Source of the DNA: Thermosporothrix hazakensis
GTDB taxonomy: Bacteria; Chloroflexota; Ktedonobacteria; Ktedonobacterales; Ktedonobacteraceae
Length of the DNA: 64,000 bases
NCBI RefSeq assembly: GCF_003253565.1
Contig: NZ_QKUF01000012.1
Span: 1-64,000, forward strand
Reading direction: 5' to 3'
The notes under the pieces were generated by a model. The model was given only the letters and a program-made list of their open reading frames with translations, made no database searches and was not told where the DNA came from. The position numbers and the translations under genes are program-made. Shown piece by piece: positions 7,682 through 17,237 of this stretch. Every line of letters starts with the position of its first letter. Position 1 is the first letter of the stretch.

Positions 7682-8428
7682 CTACAGGACTTCTTCGCTG
7701 GTTAACAGGCTGGTTCTCGTTCTCTGCCCGATGGACACATCATACTCATGCTGATGAACGAACCAGTTTCCCAGAAGAACCATGTCAGAGAACAGGATGA
7801 GCGTTTGCTTATCTCTCGTATAGGATGCCCGCTGCAAGATAAGTACCGGCTCATCGGCAGGAAGTTGAAAGAGATTTTGTTCATCGAGCGTTGTCATGCG
7901 AGCGCTGTAGATGTCTTTCGCACGCCCGACGACAAGACCGTGCTTCTCTCTGATATATTCAACAATGTGGTCTACTGTACCCTGCTTCAAGGGTTCTATG
8001 ATGTCTCTGACCAGCTCCACCGGATAGTAGGTATCCCATGCGCAAATCACGGTACGGTCTATCCTGCTCAAACGCGAGCGCTTGACGAATTGCTGATCGG
8101 CAGGGAGATGAAACCGCTCTACAGCGTCTTCAGGAAGCGTCGTCACCTCAATGCTCCGAAGCTCTGTCTCTGCCCCATACTGCGCCCGAGCAAAAGCCGT
8201 CCAGCTACCAAACATCCCTGTAATGGCGATAGATGCTTTACGAAGCGGCTTCCCGGCTTTTAAGGCAAGCACATCCCTTTTCCTGTACCAGGGTTTCTTC
8301 TTCCCCTCGAAGCGGTACGCCTGAAGGTTGGGTTTGATACTCGTATAGAAAAGTTTCTTTGATGCAGCAAGTTCTTCCATTACCTCTTCAGTTTCTAGAT
8401 ACTCCTCGCCATCGACTATTTTCGACAT
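7682..8428 (-). CDS. Transcriptional regulator: MerR/excisionase-like HTH fused to UTRA ligand domain
   Basis: The 248-residue protein carries a C-terminal UTRA domain (about 80-240), the effector-binding fold of HutC-type GntR regulators. Recognisable parts are SRLSRIDRTVICAWDTYYP and VLILQRASYT. The N-terminal 60 residues are not a GntR winged helix. The EYLETEEVMEELAASKKLF segment followed by LQAYRFEGKKKPWYRKRDV fits a MerR/excisionase-type helix-turn-helix-wing. This combination is unusual. The ligand is unknown and no obvious target operon is adjacent, so it may be a distal or autoregulator. ATG at 8428 has AAGGAAG upstream. Confidence 0.75.
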   Translation of the reverse strand: MSKIVDGEEYLETEEVMEELAASKKLFYTSIKPNLQAYRFEGKKKPWYRKRDVLALKAGKPLRKASIAITGMFGSWTAFARAQYGAETELRSIEVTTLPEDAVERFHLPADQQFVKRSRLSRIDRTVICAWDTYYPVELVRDIIEPLKQGTVDHIVEYIREKHGLVVGRAKDIYSARMTTLDEQNLFQLPADEPVLILQRASYTRDKQTLILFSDMVLLGNWFVHQHEYDVSIGQRTRTSLLTSEEVL

Positions 8429-8547
8429 ATATGCCTGCTTCCTTTCTTCATTATTCCTTGCGGAAGGATCGCTGCCTCTATACTAGAATATTGCCTTCCT
8501 GAGAGCACGCCGGGCGGCCTCTGAACTTGCTTTTCCTCTCGGGAGAA

Positions 8548-8572
8548 GCCGGGAGCCTCTCATACTCCCGGC
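8548..8572 (-). terminator. Hairpin after the XRE/TPR regulator gene
   Basis: Perfect stem GCCGGGAG/CTCCCGGC (8548-8555 with 8565-8572) nine bases beyond the stop codon. No clear U-tract follows, so it may be a stabilising 3' hairpin and not a strong terminator. Confidence 0.4.
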
Positions 8573-8580
8573 CAATATGT

Positions 8581-9849
8581 TTACATTTGTTGTTGTTTGA
8601 GTTCCTCATACACGCGTGCCACACGGGCAAGGTTAAGCTGCGATTTCATTTCGCGGGCCTTTTGCTCAGCACGGGCCGTGAGCAGCAGCGCTTCCTCGAT
8701 ATTGCCTTTCTTGGCGGCAAGATCTGCCTCGTAGGTATCAAGGATCATGGCACGACGTGGCATCACCTTTGACAGCTCTCGGGCTTCCTCAATGGCCTGA
8801 GCGCAGGCGGAGGGGTCATTGACGAGGGCCATCGTGCGGCGCAAGGCAAGAAAGTCCTCCCCCAAGATGGGGAGCTGGCTAATGCTGTCAACTGAACCTG
8901 CAACCTGGGGAAAGAGCTTTTCCGCCCGAGAGAGCATTTTCGCGCCATAATGGGTGCCCTCACCGATGCCCGGAGGCGCGCTGTAGTGGATCGTACCGGC
9001 TTCCAGTGCCAGGCGATAGAGGATATTCAGCGGCAGGTGGTTGATCTTGAGCGCAAGGCCGATCTGCGTGACAGCCTCGCCATACAGCTCGATTTCGCGG
9101 AAGGCCTCGGCACGGTGGTAGTGGGCGAGCGCGCGCTTGATGGCGCTATCGCCCGCGAGATCAATGCAGGCCTGGGAGTGGACATGAATGGCATGAAAGT
9201 TATAGTCCTCGCGGGCAATGAGCAGCGCCAGAGCGTGATAGCGGTAGAGCATGGTTCTGGTCTCGCTGTCCTGCTCAAGCAACTTGAGCTGCGCTATCTG
9301 CTGCTCTACCTCTTGAAGCGCGGACGCTCCCTTGTAATAATACGTTTTGTACAATGTATCGAGTCTATCTTGATACATTTGCATATCCACCTTCTGCACG
9401 AGCTGTTTCATCGGGATCGAGGCATCAGCCAGACCCATCAGAGTGGGTGGAATTCCCAGAAGCAAAGAGAGAGCCTTTCGTCTGCGCATATTGTCGAGTC
9501 CTTCCCCTTTGTTTTCAAGCCGTGATACAAATTCAACAGAGCGGTCCATCTTTTCCGCCAGCGCCTCCTGTGAGATCCTGCGTGCTTTGCGTCGCTTCGC
9601 AATCTCACGCCCGATCTCGATCGGGGGACGCTCGATCAGCGAGAGTCCCAGGAGGTGGGGAGGAATAGCAAGGACCTGCGAGAGCTGGCGTAACAGAGCA
9701 TAGGAATTGAGAAGGTCACCCTTGCCCTGAAAGATGTAATACACCTGTCGCTCTTTCAAGCCGAGAGCCCGGGCAATGGCCGGATATGAGATTCTTTGCC
9801 GTTGCTTATACGCTTTAAGCGTCGTTGCTATCTGTTTCCACTCCAACAT
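8581..9849 (-). CDS. Double-HTH (XRE) regulator with TPR-like sensor region
   Basis: This 422-residue protein has a first Cro/CI-type HTH (about 3-60, with ISYPAIARALGLKERQVYYIF) and a second XRE HTH (about 80-135, RRISQEALAEKMDRSVEFVSRLE). A helical TPR-like region (about 190-420) follows, resembling the peptide- or protein-binding part of RRNPP-type and other Ktedonobacteria/actinobacterial XRE-TPR regulators. The start is taken at MLEWKQIATT, where AAGG lies upstream; the longer reading adds an implausible basic tail. No cognate small peptide gene is obvious, although a small protein of unknown function starts at 10039 on the other strand. Confidence 0.8.
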   Translation of the reverse strand: MLEWKQIATTLKAYKQRQRISYPAIARALGLKERQVYYIFQGKGDLLNSYALLRQLSQVLAIPPHLLGLSLIERPPIEIGREIAKRRKARRISQEALAEKMDRSVEFVSRLENKGEGLDNMRRRKALSLLLGIPPTLMGLADASIPMKQLVQKVDMQMYQDRLDTLYKTYYYKGASALQEVEQQIAQLKLLEQDSETRTMLYRYHALALLIAREDYNFHAIHVHSQACIDLAGDSAIKRALAHYHRAEAFREIELYGEAVTQIGLALKINHLPLNILYRLALEAGTIHYSAPPGIGEGTHYGAKMLSRAEKLFPQVAGSVDSISQLPILGEDFLALRRTMALVNDPSACAQAIEEARELSKVMPRRAMILDTYEADLAAKKGNIEEALLLTARAEQKAREMKSQLNLARVARVYEELKQQQM

Positions 9850-10038
9850 AGAAACCAACCTTCTAAGCATTGAACACTTTCCACTCCTCATAGTATATCA
9901 CAAAGCTCTTTGCATTGTATGAGCTAAAAGTGCAGGGTGCAGAGAAGATTGTTGGCAGAAGCGAGATAGATAAGTATCATAGAAGGTAGAGGGCAACACA
10001 AAGGAGTGGCTTATAAAAGATGAAGAGGAGATTGTAAG

Positions 10039-10467
10039 ATGAAATTGCCCGTTCACGAATTTCGCTTGTTAAAAGGAGTGCTAGTAGCACTTCTGGCAAA
10101 GATGCCACAAAACAGCTTTTTACAGAGTCTTTATCACCAGATGAGCCTTGTGAGGATCGAGGACGCGTCGGAGCCCGTCGAGCTGAAAGTGAGTGAAGGG
10201 GAAGTGGCCGCGCTGGTGGGGTATACCCGAGAGTACGCCGCCACGCTGCCCCAGCACTACCCGCAGTCGCACCGCGAGATGCAGGCGGCGCTTGCCGGCG
10301 TCATTCGACACATGCAGTATCAGCGCTGCGAGTTCTGTGGCAGCATGGACCTGTATTCATTCATTCAGATATCATGTTACAACATTCCCCTTTCGGGAAC
10401 CTGTAGAGTCTGCTTTTATCGCCCCTTGCAAGAGCTCTACATAATGCGAAACCACCTCCACCTATGA
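10039..10467 (+). CDS. Unknown protein with two CxxC pairs
   Basis: This 142-residue protein is not recognised. An amphipathic helical N-terminal region of about 90 residues precedes a zinc-ribbon-like C-terminus with CEFC and CRVC about 25 residues apart, likely binding Zn. The start at 10039 has GGAG upstream. Divergent to the XRE/TPR regulator gene (190-base spacing), so it may be that regulator's target. No signal peptide or membrane segment is visible. Confidence 0.6.
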   Translation: MKLPVHEFRLLKGVLVALLAKMPQNSFLQSLYHQMSLVRIEDASEPVELKVSEGEVAALVGYTREYAATLPQHYPQSHREMQAALAGVIRHMQYQRCEFCGSMDLYSFIQISCYNIPLSGTCRVCFYRPLQELYIMRNHLHL

Positions 10468-10499
10468 GGGGACTTCCCTCAAGCCGTGTATTCGTAGTG

Positions 10500-10524
10500 G
10501 GAGGGATCACGCATCCCTCCTTAT
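10500..10524 (+). terminator. Hairpin between two small genes
   Basis: Perfect eight-base stem GGAGGGAT/ATCCCTCC (10500-10507 with 10513-10520), loop CACGC, followed by TTAT. It lies 25 bases upstream of the next start codon, so it could attenuate or protect and need not terminate. Confidence 0.4.
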
Positions 10525-10549
10525 ACCAACATGTTGTCAGGAGGAAGTC

Positions 10550-10768
10550 ATGAAGAGCGAAGCATATGAATCCAGATATGAATACACTATCAAAGCGGGA
10601 GATCTCGTTCTATTCGAGGGCAACAACCCTGAGGAGGCGCGGCAGGCCTATTTGCGTGCGGGACGAGACGAGAGATACTACGCCTGCAAAATCTATTTCT
10701 TGCATCGGGGAAAGGTAACACATACGTTTTTGGAGCGGGTAGGCTACCGCCCCTCCGATAAAAGATAG
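10550..10768 (+). CDS. Small unknown protein
   Basis: This 72-residue charged protein begins at an ATG with a textbook AGGAGG six bases upstream, which makes it a credible gene. It has segments AGDLVLFEGNNPEEARQAYL and YACKIYFLHRGKVTHTFLERV, suggesting a small beta/alpha fold; no family is recognised. It is followed by a strong terminator and preceded by a hairpin. It has no membrane segment. Confidence 0.65.
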   Translation: MKSEAYESRYEYTIKAGDLVLFEGNNPEEARQAYLRAGRDERYYACKIYFLHRGKVTHTFLERVGYRPSDKR

Positions 10769-10789
10769 TTTCCCCTCATCTTTTTCTGT

Positions 10790-10821
10790 TGGAGTCCCGG
10801 TCGAACTGCCGGGACTCTTTT
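10790..10821 (+). terminator. Terminator after the small unknown gene
   Basis: Perfect nine-base stem GAGTCCCGG/CCGGGACTC (10792-10800 with 10809-10817), followed by TTTT. Confidence 0.8.
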
Positions 10822-10888
10822 CACCTTCCATTCCTTCTCTCGCTCTTCTTCCCCTGAAAGCGGAGAAGAGCGTGTTCGATCTAGAAGA

Positions 10889-12592
10889 CTATCCTGCCTC
10901 TTTTTCCTGTAATTCCAGCTTGTCCTGTACTCTAGACGACTGCAAGCCAAAAGAGAAGCGCTTGCGCCCCGGCGGGATATCGGGCAGCGAAACCGGCAAC
11001 TGCCCCTGAGGAGCAATCTCGCCAAAAAGAACCCGTGCCAGAGCCTCCAGAGCGGGCGGAGTATACTCATAGGTTGTCAGGTACGTGCTAAGACGCGGAA
11101 AAGCCAGCAGATCATAGGGGAACATGCCGGCAATACCAATGACAGGCTTGTTCGATTGCAACACTTCCTGCATCAACATAGCCTGCTGTGGATCGAGATT
11201 GGCATTGACCGTCACCATAATGACCAGAGCCGCTTCATGGACCGCCCGCTGAATCTCCCGGTAGGCGCTACTGATTGCGGTTGGATCGAAACACAGTATG
11301 CGCACATTTGCATGGCGTAAACGAATATACTCGCCTAGCAGCGCAATCGGGTACACCCGGTCGGAGATCTGAGACCACGCCTCTTTGCGCGGATACACCA
11401 CCAGAATGCGCTGCTCGGGCTTGAGGTTCAGCGGGATCAGCCCTTTCGTATCTTTGACCAGCGTCGTCGAGAGCTCGTAGACCTTCTCACTCAGCTCACG
11501 ATGCAGATCGCTGCCCACACAGATCATAGCCTGATCGTTTGTCAGCGCCTCTTCCCAGGACAGAGCCCGGGCCTTGAGCCGCAAGACGCGCCCGGCAGCC
11601 TCGCGCAAGCGTTCCTCCGAGAGATAGCCGGTTTGCAGCGCCCGGCGAATCGCCTCAACCGCCTGTAGCTGCCGCGAGTAGGTGTGCGAGATCAGCAGCA
11701 GATCGGACCCGGCCTTCAACGCATCAACCGTACCGGCCTCGATACCGACCGTATCAATAATGGCATCCATTTCCAGACAGTCAGTCACAACCAGTCCGCC
11801 GAAGCCCAGTTGCTCACGAAGCAGATGTTGCAGCACATGCGAAGAGAGCGTTGCAGGCAACGACTCATCCCCGGTCAGGGCGGGGAAGGAAATATGAGCG
11901 GTCATGACCGCATCGGCACCGGCCTCAATGCCATAGCGGAAAGGAACCAGCTCAACGCGTTGCAGATGTTCCAACGAATGCAGAATAGTTGGCAGTGCAT
12001 AGTGAGAATCGACCGCCGTATCACCGTGACCCGGGAAGTGCTTCAGACAGGTAATCACGCCCGCGCTGGCAAACCCCTTTACGGTCGCCACGCCCAGACG
12101 AGCGACCTGCATTGGATCCTCGCCGAAAGCGCGATTCCCGATAATGGGATTGTCGGGATTATTGTTGACATCGATGACGGGAGCAAAATTCATATTGATG
12201 CCCAGAGCTTTCATCTCCTGCCCCACAGCCTGAGCCACATCATAGACGATCTGCTCTGAATCGATTGCGCCTAGCGCCATATTTCCCGGAAAGATGGTTG
12301 AGCCACGCCCGAGACGCTGAATCATGCCATTTTCCTGGTCATTGGAGATCAACAGCGGGAAGCGGTGCCCGGCCTCCCGTGCGCTCGTTTGCAGACTGCG
12401 AGTCAGATTGCGCAGTTGGTGCACATCTTCAGCATTGCGTGCAAAAAGCATAATAGAGCCAACATGATGCTTCTGAATCAAATCGAGAATCTCAGCGGTT
12501 GGCGTCGTCCCCGGGAAGCCTACAGAGAGCACTTGTCCAATGAGCTCATCTACCGTCATCCCTACGGTAGGGTCCTCTGATAGAAGGGACAT
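10889..12592 (-). CDS. Glycoside hydrolase family 3, beta-N-acetylhexosaminidase type
   Basis: This 567-residue protein has a GH3 TIM barrel with the diagnostic CLKHFPGHGDTAVDSH loop carrying the His/Asp acid-base dyad of NagZ-like enzymes. The nucleophile Asp is in VVTDCLEMDAI. Substrate-binding motifs DQENGMIQRLG and NMNFAPVIDVNNNP are present. A C-terminal alpha/beta sandwich domain (about 390-560) follows, as in Bacillus NagZ/YbbD. No signal peptide is seen, so it may act on imported muropeptides or chitooligosaccharides. ATG at 12592 (AAAGGA upstream) is preferred to a TTG at 12637. Monocistronic as far as can be seen. Confidence 0.92.
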   Translation of the reverse strand: MSLLSEDPTVGMTVDELIGQVLSVGFPGTTPTAEILDLIQKHHVGSIMLFARNAEDVHQLRNLTRSLQTSAREAGHRFPLLISNDQENGMIQRLGRGSTIFPGNMALGAIDSEQIVYDVAQAVGQEMKALGINMNFAPVIDVNNNPDNPIIGNRAFGEDPMQVARLGVATVKGFASAGVITCLKHFPGHGDTAVDSHYALPTILHSLEHLQRVELVPFRYGIEAGADAVMTAHISFPALTGDESLPATLSSHVLQHLLREQLGFGGLVVTDCLEMDAIIDTVGIEAGTVDALKAGSDLLLISHTYSRQLQAVEAIRRALQTGYLSEERLREAAGRVLRLKARALSWEEALTNDQAMICVGSDLHRELSEKVYELSTTLVKDTKGLIPLNLKPEQRILVVYPRKEAWSQISDRVYPIALLGEYIRLRHANVRILCFDPTAISSAYREIQRAVHEAALVIMVTVNANLDPQQAMLMQEVLQSNKPVIGIAGMFPYDLLAFPRLSTYLTTYEYTPPALEALARVLFGEIAPQGQLPVSLPDIPPGRKRFSFGLQSSRVQDKLELQEKEAG

Positions 12593-12909
12593 GTGTTTAG
12601 AAATCCTTTCGTCATGTAGAAATGTCAGGTACGTCAAAGAACTCTCAGGGCTTCCTGCCCGACGGCATGTTCTTCCCTGCGTGTCCTGAACGGAGTGAGA
12701 GTTTTTTCCTCCTGATTTCTCAGCCAGATCGAATAGTCTGCCCTATTTCACCTATTCATTACCAATGATACCTTATCACAGCACAGGCAGTCTAGAGAGC
12801 AAGCGTGCTTTTTTAAGGTATTCGCAAGGCCAGAGAAGCGATTTCAGGGGGAAAAGCGCCGAAGCCGGGCAAAACATGTCGGCTCTGCCCGTTTTCGACA
12901 AAAGGCAGT

Positions 12910-13488
12910 TCACAGGGAGAGGTCATTCCACAGACTCGTAGTGCTGCTGCTGCATAAGATAGCACCTGCGGCCTGAATGTGCCTGACCTCTTCGGGCGTG
13001 CGGATAAAGCCGCCAGCGATAAAGGGACCGGGCAGAAGAGAACGCAGTGTAGCAGCCACTTCAGGAAAAATAATACCGGGTAACACCTCGACAAAATCAG
13101 GGGATGCATGGGCAATCGTGCGAACCCCCCGTTCCAGCGCCGAATCTTCCAGCAGCAACAGGCGCTGAATCGTCAGCAGGCCCTCGGCACGAGCCGCCGC
13201 AATCAACTGGGAGCGACTGGTGATAATGGCATCCACGCCAATTTTGCGCAAATACTTGATCCCGGCTCGGTCTTTCCCCACCCCACCAATTAAATCGATA
13301 TGGACAACCACACCTTTGCCCTGCTGATGCACGCGCTCGATATAGGGTTCGAGATGAAATGCATTGCCGCGCAGCACAAAGAGCAGTGATGCCCGAGACG
13401 TCAGAGCAAGCTCCATATCCTTGCTCGTTTTCATGGCCGCGGCCAGCGGATAGCGGCTCGCCAGCTTGACAAAATCTTCTTTCCTCAT
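12910..13488 (-). CDS. glpP: Glycerol-3-phosphate-responsive antiterminator GlpP, copy 1
   Basis: This 192-residue GlpP-family protein (TIM-barrel-like mRNA-binding antiterminator) contains LFVLRGNAFHLEPYIERVHQ, VVVHIDLIGGVGKDRAGI and IAGGFIRTPEEV blocks, all conserved in GlpP. In Bacillus GlpP with glycerol-3-P stabilises the glpD leader and prevents termination. It is divergent from a second GlpP gene, and the glp genes follow on the other strand. The ATG at 13488 with GGGG nine bases upstream is chosen; a GTG at 13506 lies inside an AGGAGGTG and is an alternative. Confidence 0.88.
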   Translation of the reverse strand: MRKEDFVKLASRYPLAAAMKTSKDMELALTSRASLLFVLRGNAFHLEPYIERVHQQGKGVVVHIDLIGGVGKDRAGIKYLRKIGVDAIITSRSQLIAAARAEGLLTIQRLLLLEDSALERGVRTIAHASPDFVEVLPGIIFPEVAATLRSLLPGPFIAGGFIRTPEEVRHIQAAGAILCSSSTTSLWNDLSL

Positions 13489-13571
13489 AGCAGTATCCCC
13501 TGTCACCTCCTTCTCATTTCATCATACAAGAGCAAGCAGGAGTTTTCTCTTGAGTTTTTGCCAGATAGCCC

Positions 13572-13601
13572 TTGACAAAGAGAGCGTGAATGGACTATAT
13601 T
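13572..13601 (+). promoter_or_regulatory. Sigma-70-type promoter for glpP copy 2 and perhaps glpKF
   Basis: TTGACA (13572-13577) and TATATT (13596-13601) separated by 18 bases, reading towards the second glpP gene 290 bases away. The long leader is compatible with post-transcriptional control. Confidence 0.65.
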
Positions 13602-13624
13602 ATAGTCTACAAACGCCCTATTGT

Positions 13625-13645
13625 ACAGCTATAACGTGTAGCTGT
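13625..13645 (+). promoter_or_regulatory. Inverted repeat in the glpP2 leader
   Basis: Perfect ACAGCTA/TAGCTGT arms (13625-13631 and 13639-13645) with a 7-base centre, 24 bases downstream of the TATATT -10 element. It could be an operator or an RNA hairpin. The rest of 13489-13887 shows no gene. Confidence 0.4.
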
Positions 13646-13887
13646 CAGGCTTTTGCGCTGTTATGTGTACTTTTTTCTTAGAAGAGACGCAGCGCCAGTA
13701 AAGCCTTTTCCCTGCATTCCTCAGGCGAGGAGAACATCCGCAGCGGTCTCGCAAGCCCCTGTGGATTGAAAGAAAACAAGACTACGTGCCCCTATAGCGT
13801 GTGCGCAGGACAGTGAGATGAGAAGTTCTGGCCGCAAGTCTATAAGGCTTAGAGCTTATTGCTTGCTTACTGTCAGGAGAGATGCGC

Positions 13888-14460
13888 ATGGATATAAAAG
13901 CCGCTAAAACGTCGCTTCCTCCCTCGATAACCGCGAAGATCATTCCGGTTGTCGAGAATGCTGTGCAACTGACACAGTTTATGGAACATCCTCAGGTGAA
14001 GGCAGTCGTGCTACGCCATTGCAATCTGCTCGATCTTGCCCCCCGCATTGAACGGGCGCATCAGCAAGGGCTGCTGGTGTACGTCAATATTGATCAGATT
14101 GACGGCGTCCATGCGGATGCCGATGGCCTTGCATATCTGTCCGAACGCTGTCACGTTCATGGCATCGTCTCTAACAATCCGCGCGTGCTCACTATGGGGA
14201 AGGCTCTTCACTTTCAGACGGTCCAGCGCGTTTTTGCCGTTGACTCGACTGGTCTTCAGGCATCGTTAACAACCGTCAATCTGGCCGATGTAGACCTGCT
14301 CGATATTTCACCCGCGCTGGTAGTTCCACACTTACAGGAATTTCCATTTCCGCTCCCGTTCCTGGCCTCTGGACTGATCTACACCCCGCAACAGGTGCAG
14401 GCGGTTCTCAAAGCCGGAGCACAGGGTGTTGCAGTCAGCCAGGCAGATCTCTGGCCTTGA
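13888..14460 (+). CDS. glpP: Glycerol-3-phosphate-responsive antiterminator GlpP, copy 2
   Basis: This 190-residue protein belongs to the GlpP family, with AVVLRHCNLLDLAPRIERAH, VYVNIDQIDGVHADADGL and FLASGLIYTPQQV aligning to the blocks of copy 1. The two are clearly divergent in sequence, so this is an old duplication. The ATG at 13888 is chosen since AGGAG lies eight bases before it; the ATG at 13882 is too close to the Shine-Dalgarno. It lies 160 bases upstream of glpK on the same strand and may be cotranscribed with glpK-glpF. RNA-binding specificity could differ between copies. Confidence 0.85.
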   Translation: MDIKAAKTSLPPSITAKIIPVVENAVQLTQFMEHPQVKAVVLRHCNLLDLAPRIERAHQQGLLVYVNIDQIDGVHADADGLAYLSERCHVHGIVSNNPRVLTMGKALHFQTVQRVFAVDSTGLQASLTTVNLADVDLLDISPALVVPHLQEFPFPLPFLASGLIYTPQQVQAVLKAGAQGVAVSQADLWP

Positions 14461-14520
14461 ATGCGCTCGTTGAAACAGGAGAGATAGCATCGACCGCAAG
14501 CTATCCAGAGAGCAGATAGG

Positions 14521-14567
14521 GACGACAGGTACACCTGTTGTCATAGAATGGAAGCGCTGTAGCTTCC
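14521..14567 (+). promoter_or_regulatory. Two hairpins in the glpK leader
   Basis: A 10-base stem GACGACAGGT/ACCTGTTGTC (from 14521, ending at 14541) and a GGAAGC/GCTTCC stem around 14550-14567 lie between glpP2 and glpK. Neither is followed by a U-tract, so they are not terminators by themselves. They may be folding elements of the leader recognised by a GlpP protein (inference). Confidence 0.4.
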
Positions 14568-14602
14568 CGCTACTTTGTACATCGTTGTTAATCAATGTAT
14601 AG

Positions 14603-16114
<1,512 letters not shown>

Positions 16115-16216
16115 TTTTTCGGTTGCGTCAGGCTGGCCTGCAACGCGGGCCGGTCTCCGCATTCCCTTTGTTCAGCGTCTTTTTCTTGTCCTCTTACAGA
16201 AACGGAGAAGGTATTT

Positions 16217-17107
16217 ATGGCTAGTATTGCAAAGCGTTCGCCGCTGGCCGGAACCTGGGGCGAGGCCCTCGCCGAGTTTTTCGGCACACTGGTCCTGATT
16301 CTGTTCGGTGATGGCTGTGTCGCGACATTCCAGCTCTTCACAAACACTGGCCCGAACGGGGCCGCAACGCCGTTCGCGAACTCATGGGTTGTTATTATCC
16401 TGGGTTGGGGTCTGGCAGTCATGCTCGGTATCTACGTTGCAGGCGCGATCAGTGGTGCCCACCTGAACCCGGCAGTAACGATCTCGCAGGCAGTCACCGG
16501 GCGGCTTCCCTGGCGGAAAGTCATTCCCTACATCGTGGCGCAGGTTGTTGGCGCGTTCGTTGCCGCAGGGATTCTCTACTTTGTCTACAAAGGTGCGATT
16601 GACCACGCACTCGGCGGAAAAGCGCTCGATGCAAACACCGTCAGTCAGGTTGGCGGCGTCTTCTACACCGGGAAGAAGGACTTTGTCGGCGTGTTCGGCG
16701 CCTTCGGAACCGAGCTGATCGGCACCGCGCTCCTGGTCGGTCTGATCCTGGCGATTACCGACGGACGCAATCAGCCCGTACAGGCAAACCTGAACCCGAT
16801 GATCATTGGTTTCCTGATTGTCGCAATCGGTGCATCGTTCGGCCTGAACTCTGGATATGCAATCAACCCTGCCCGTGACTTCGGCCCACGCCTGTGGATG
16901 GCGCTGGTAGGCGGTGGCTTCGGGGCACTGAACGACTACACCTGGATTCCTATCGTTGCCCCGATTGTTGGCGGTATCATCGGCGCTCTCATCTATGATT
17001 TCTCAATCAGCAAGGTGCTGGCAGCGCGCCATATGGGACAATCTGGCGATACTGAAACAAAAGGCGAGGCTGTACGCGAACGCTCGCACGAGCCGTCTGT
17101 CCAATAA
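16217..17107 (+). CDS. glpF: Glycerol uptake facilitator (aquaglyceroporin)
   Basis: This 296-residue MIP-family channel has six membrane segments and the two half-helices HLNPAVTIS and GYAINPARDFGPR, the second with Arg of the selectivity filter and the Asp typical of glycerol facilitators. It passes glycerol down its gradient for GlpK to trap. Longer than E. coli GlpF by about 15 residues, owing to a loop near residues 130-160 and a charged C-terminal tail. GGAGAAGG precedes the start codon. It is the last gene of the glpK operon, followed by a strong terminator. Confidence 0.95.
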   Translation: MASIAKRSPLAGTWGEALAEFFGTLVLILFGDGCVATFQLFTNTGPNGAATPFANSWVVIILGWGLAVMLGIYVAGAISGAHLNPAVTISQAVTGRLPWRKVIPYIVAQVVGAFVAAGILYFVYKGAIDHALGGKALDANTVSQVGGVFYTGKKDFVGVFGAFGTELIGTALLVGLILAITDGRNQPVQANLNPMIIGFLIVAIGASFGLNSGYAINPARDFGPRLWMALVGGGFGALNDYTWIPIVAPIVGGIIGALIYDFSISKVLAARHMGQSGDTETKGEAVRERSHEPSVQ

Positions 17108-17131
17108 CAGTTGTCCTCTTTACGCATGCTC

Positions 17132-17166
17132 GAAGCGTCTGGTTCGCCGGACGCTTCCTTTTTTAT
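17132..17166 (+). terminator. Terminator of the glpK-glpF operon
   Basis: Stem GAAGCGTC/GACGCTTC (17132-17139 with 17150-17157), followed by CTTTTTTATC. Confidence 0.88.
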
Positions 17167-17190
17167 CACGAAACATGTTCAAGCAGAACC

Positions 17191-17230
17191 AAAAAAAAGA
17201 GCGCCCGGCATGTTTTCCCCGGGCGTTCTT
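17191..17230 (-). terminator. Terminator after glpD
   Basis: On the reverse strand, stem AGAACGCCCGG/CCGGGCGCTCT with a run of eight U (A run at 17191-17198). It backs onto the glpKF terminator between the convergent operons. Confidence 0.88.
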
Positions 17231-17237
17231 CGATGTG

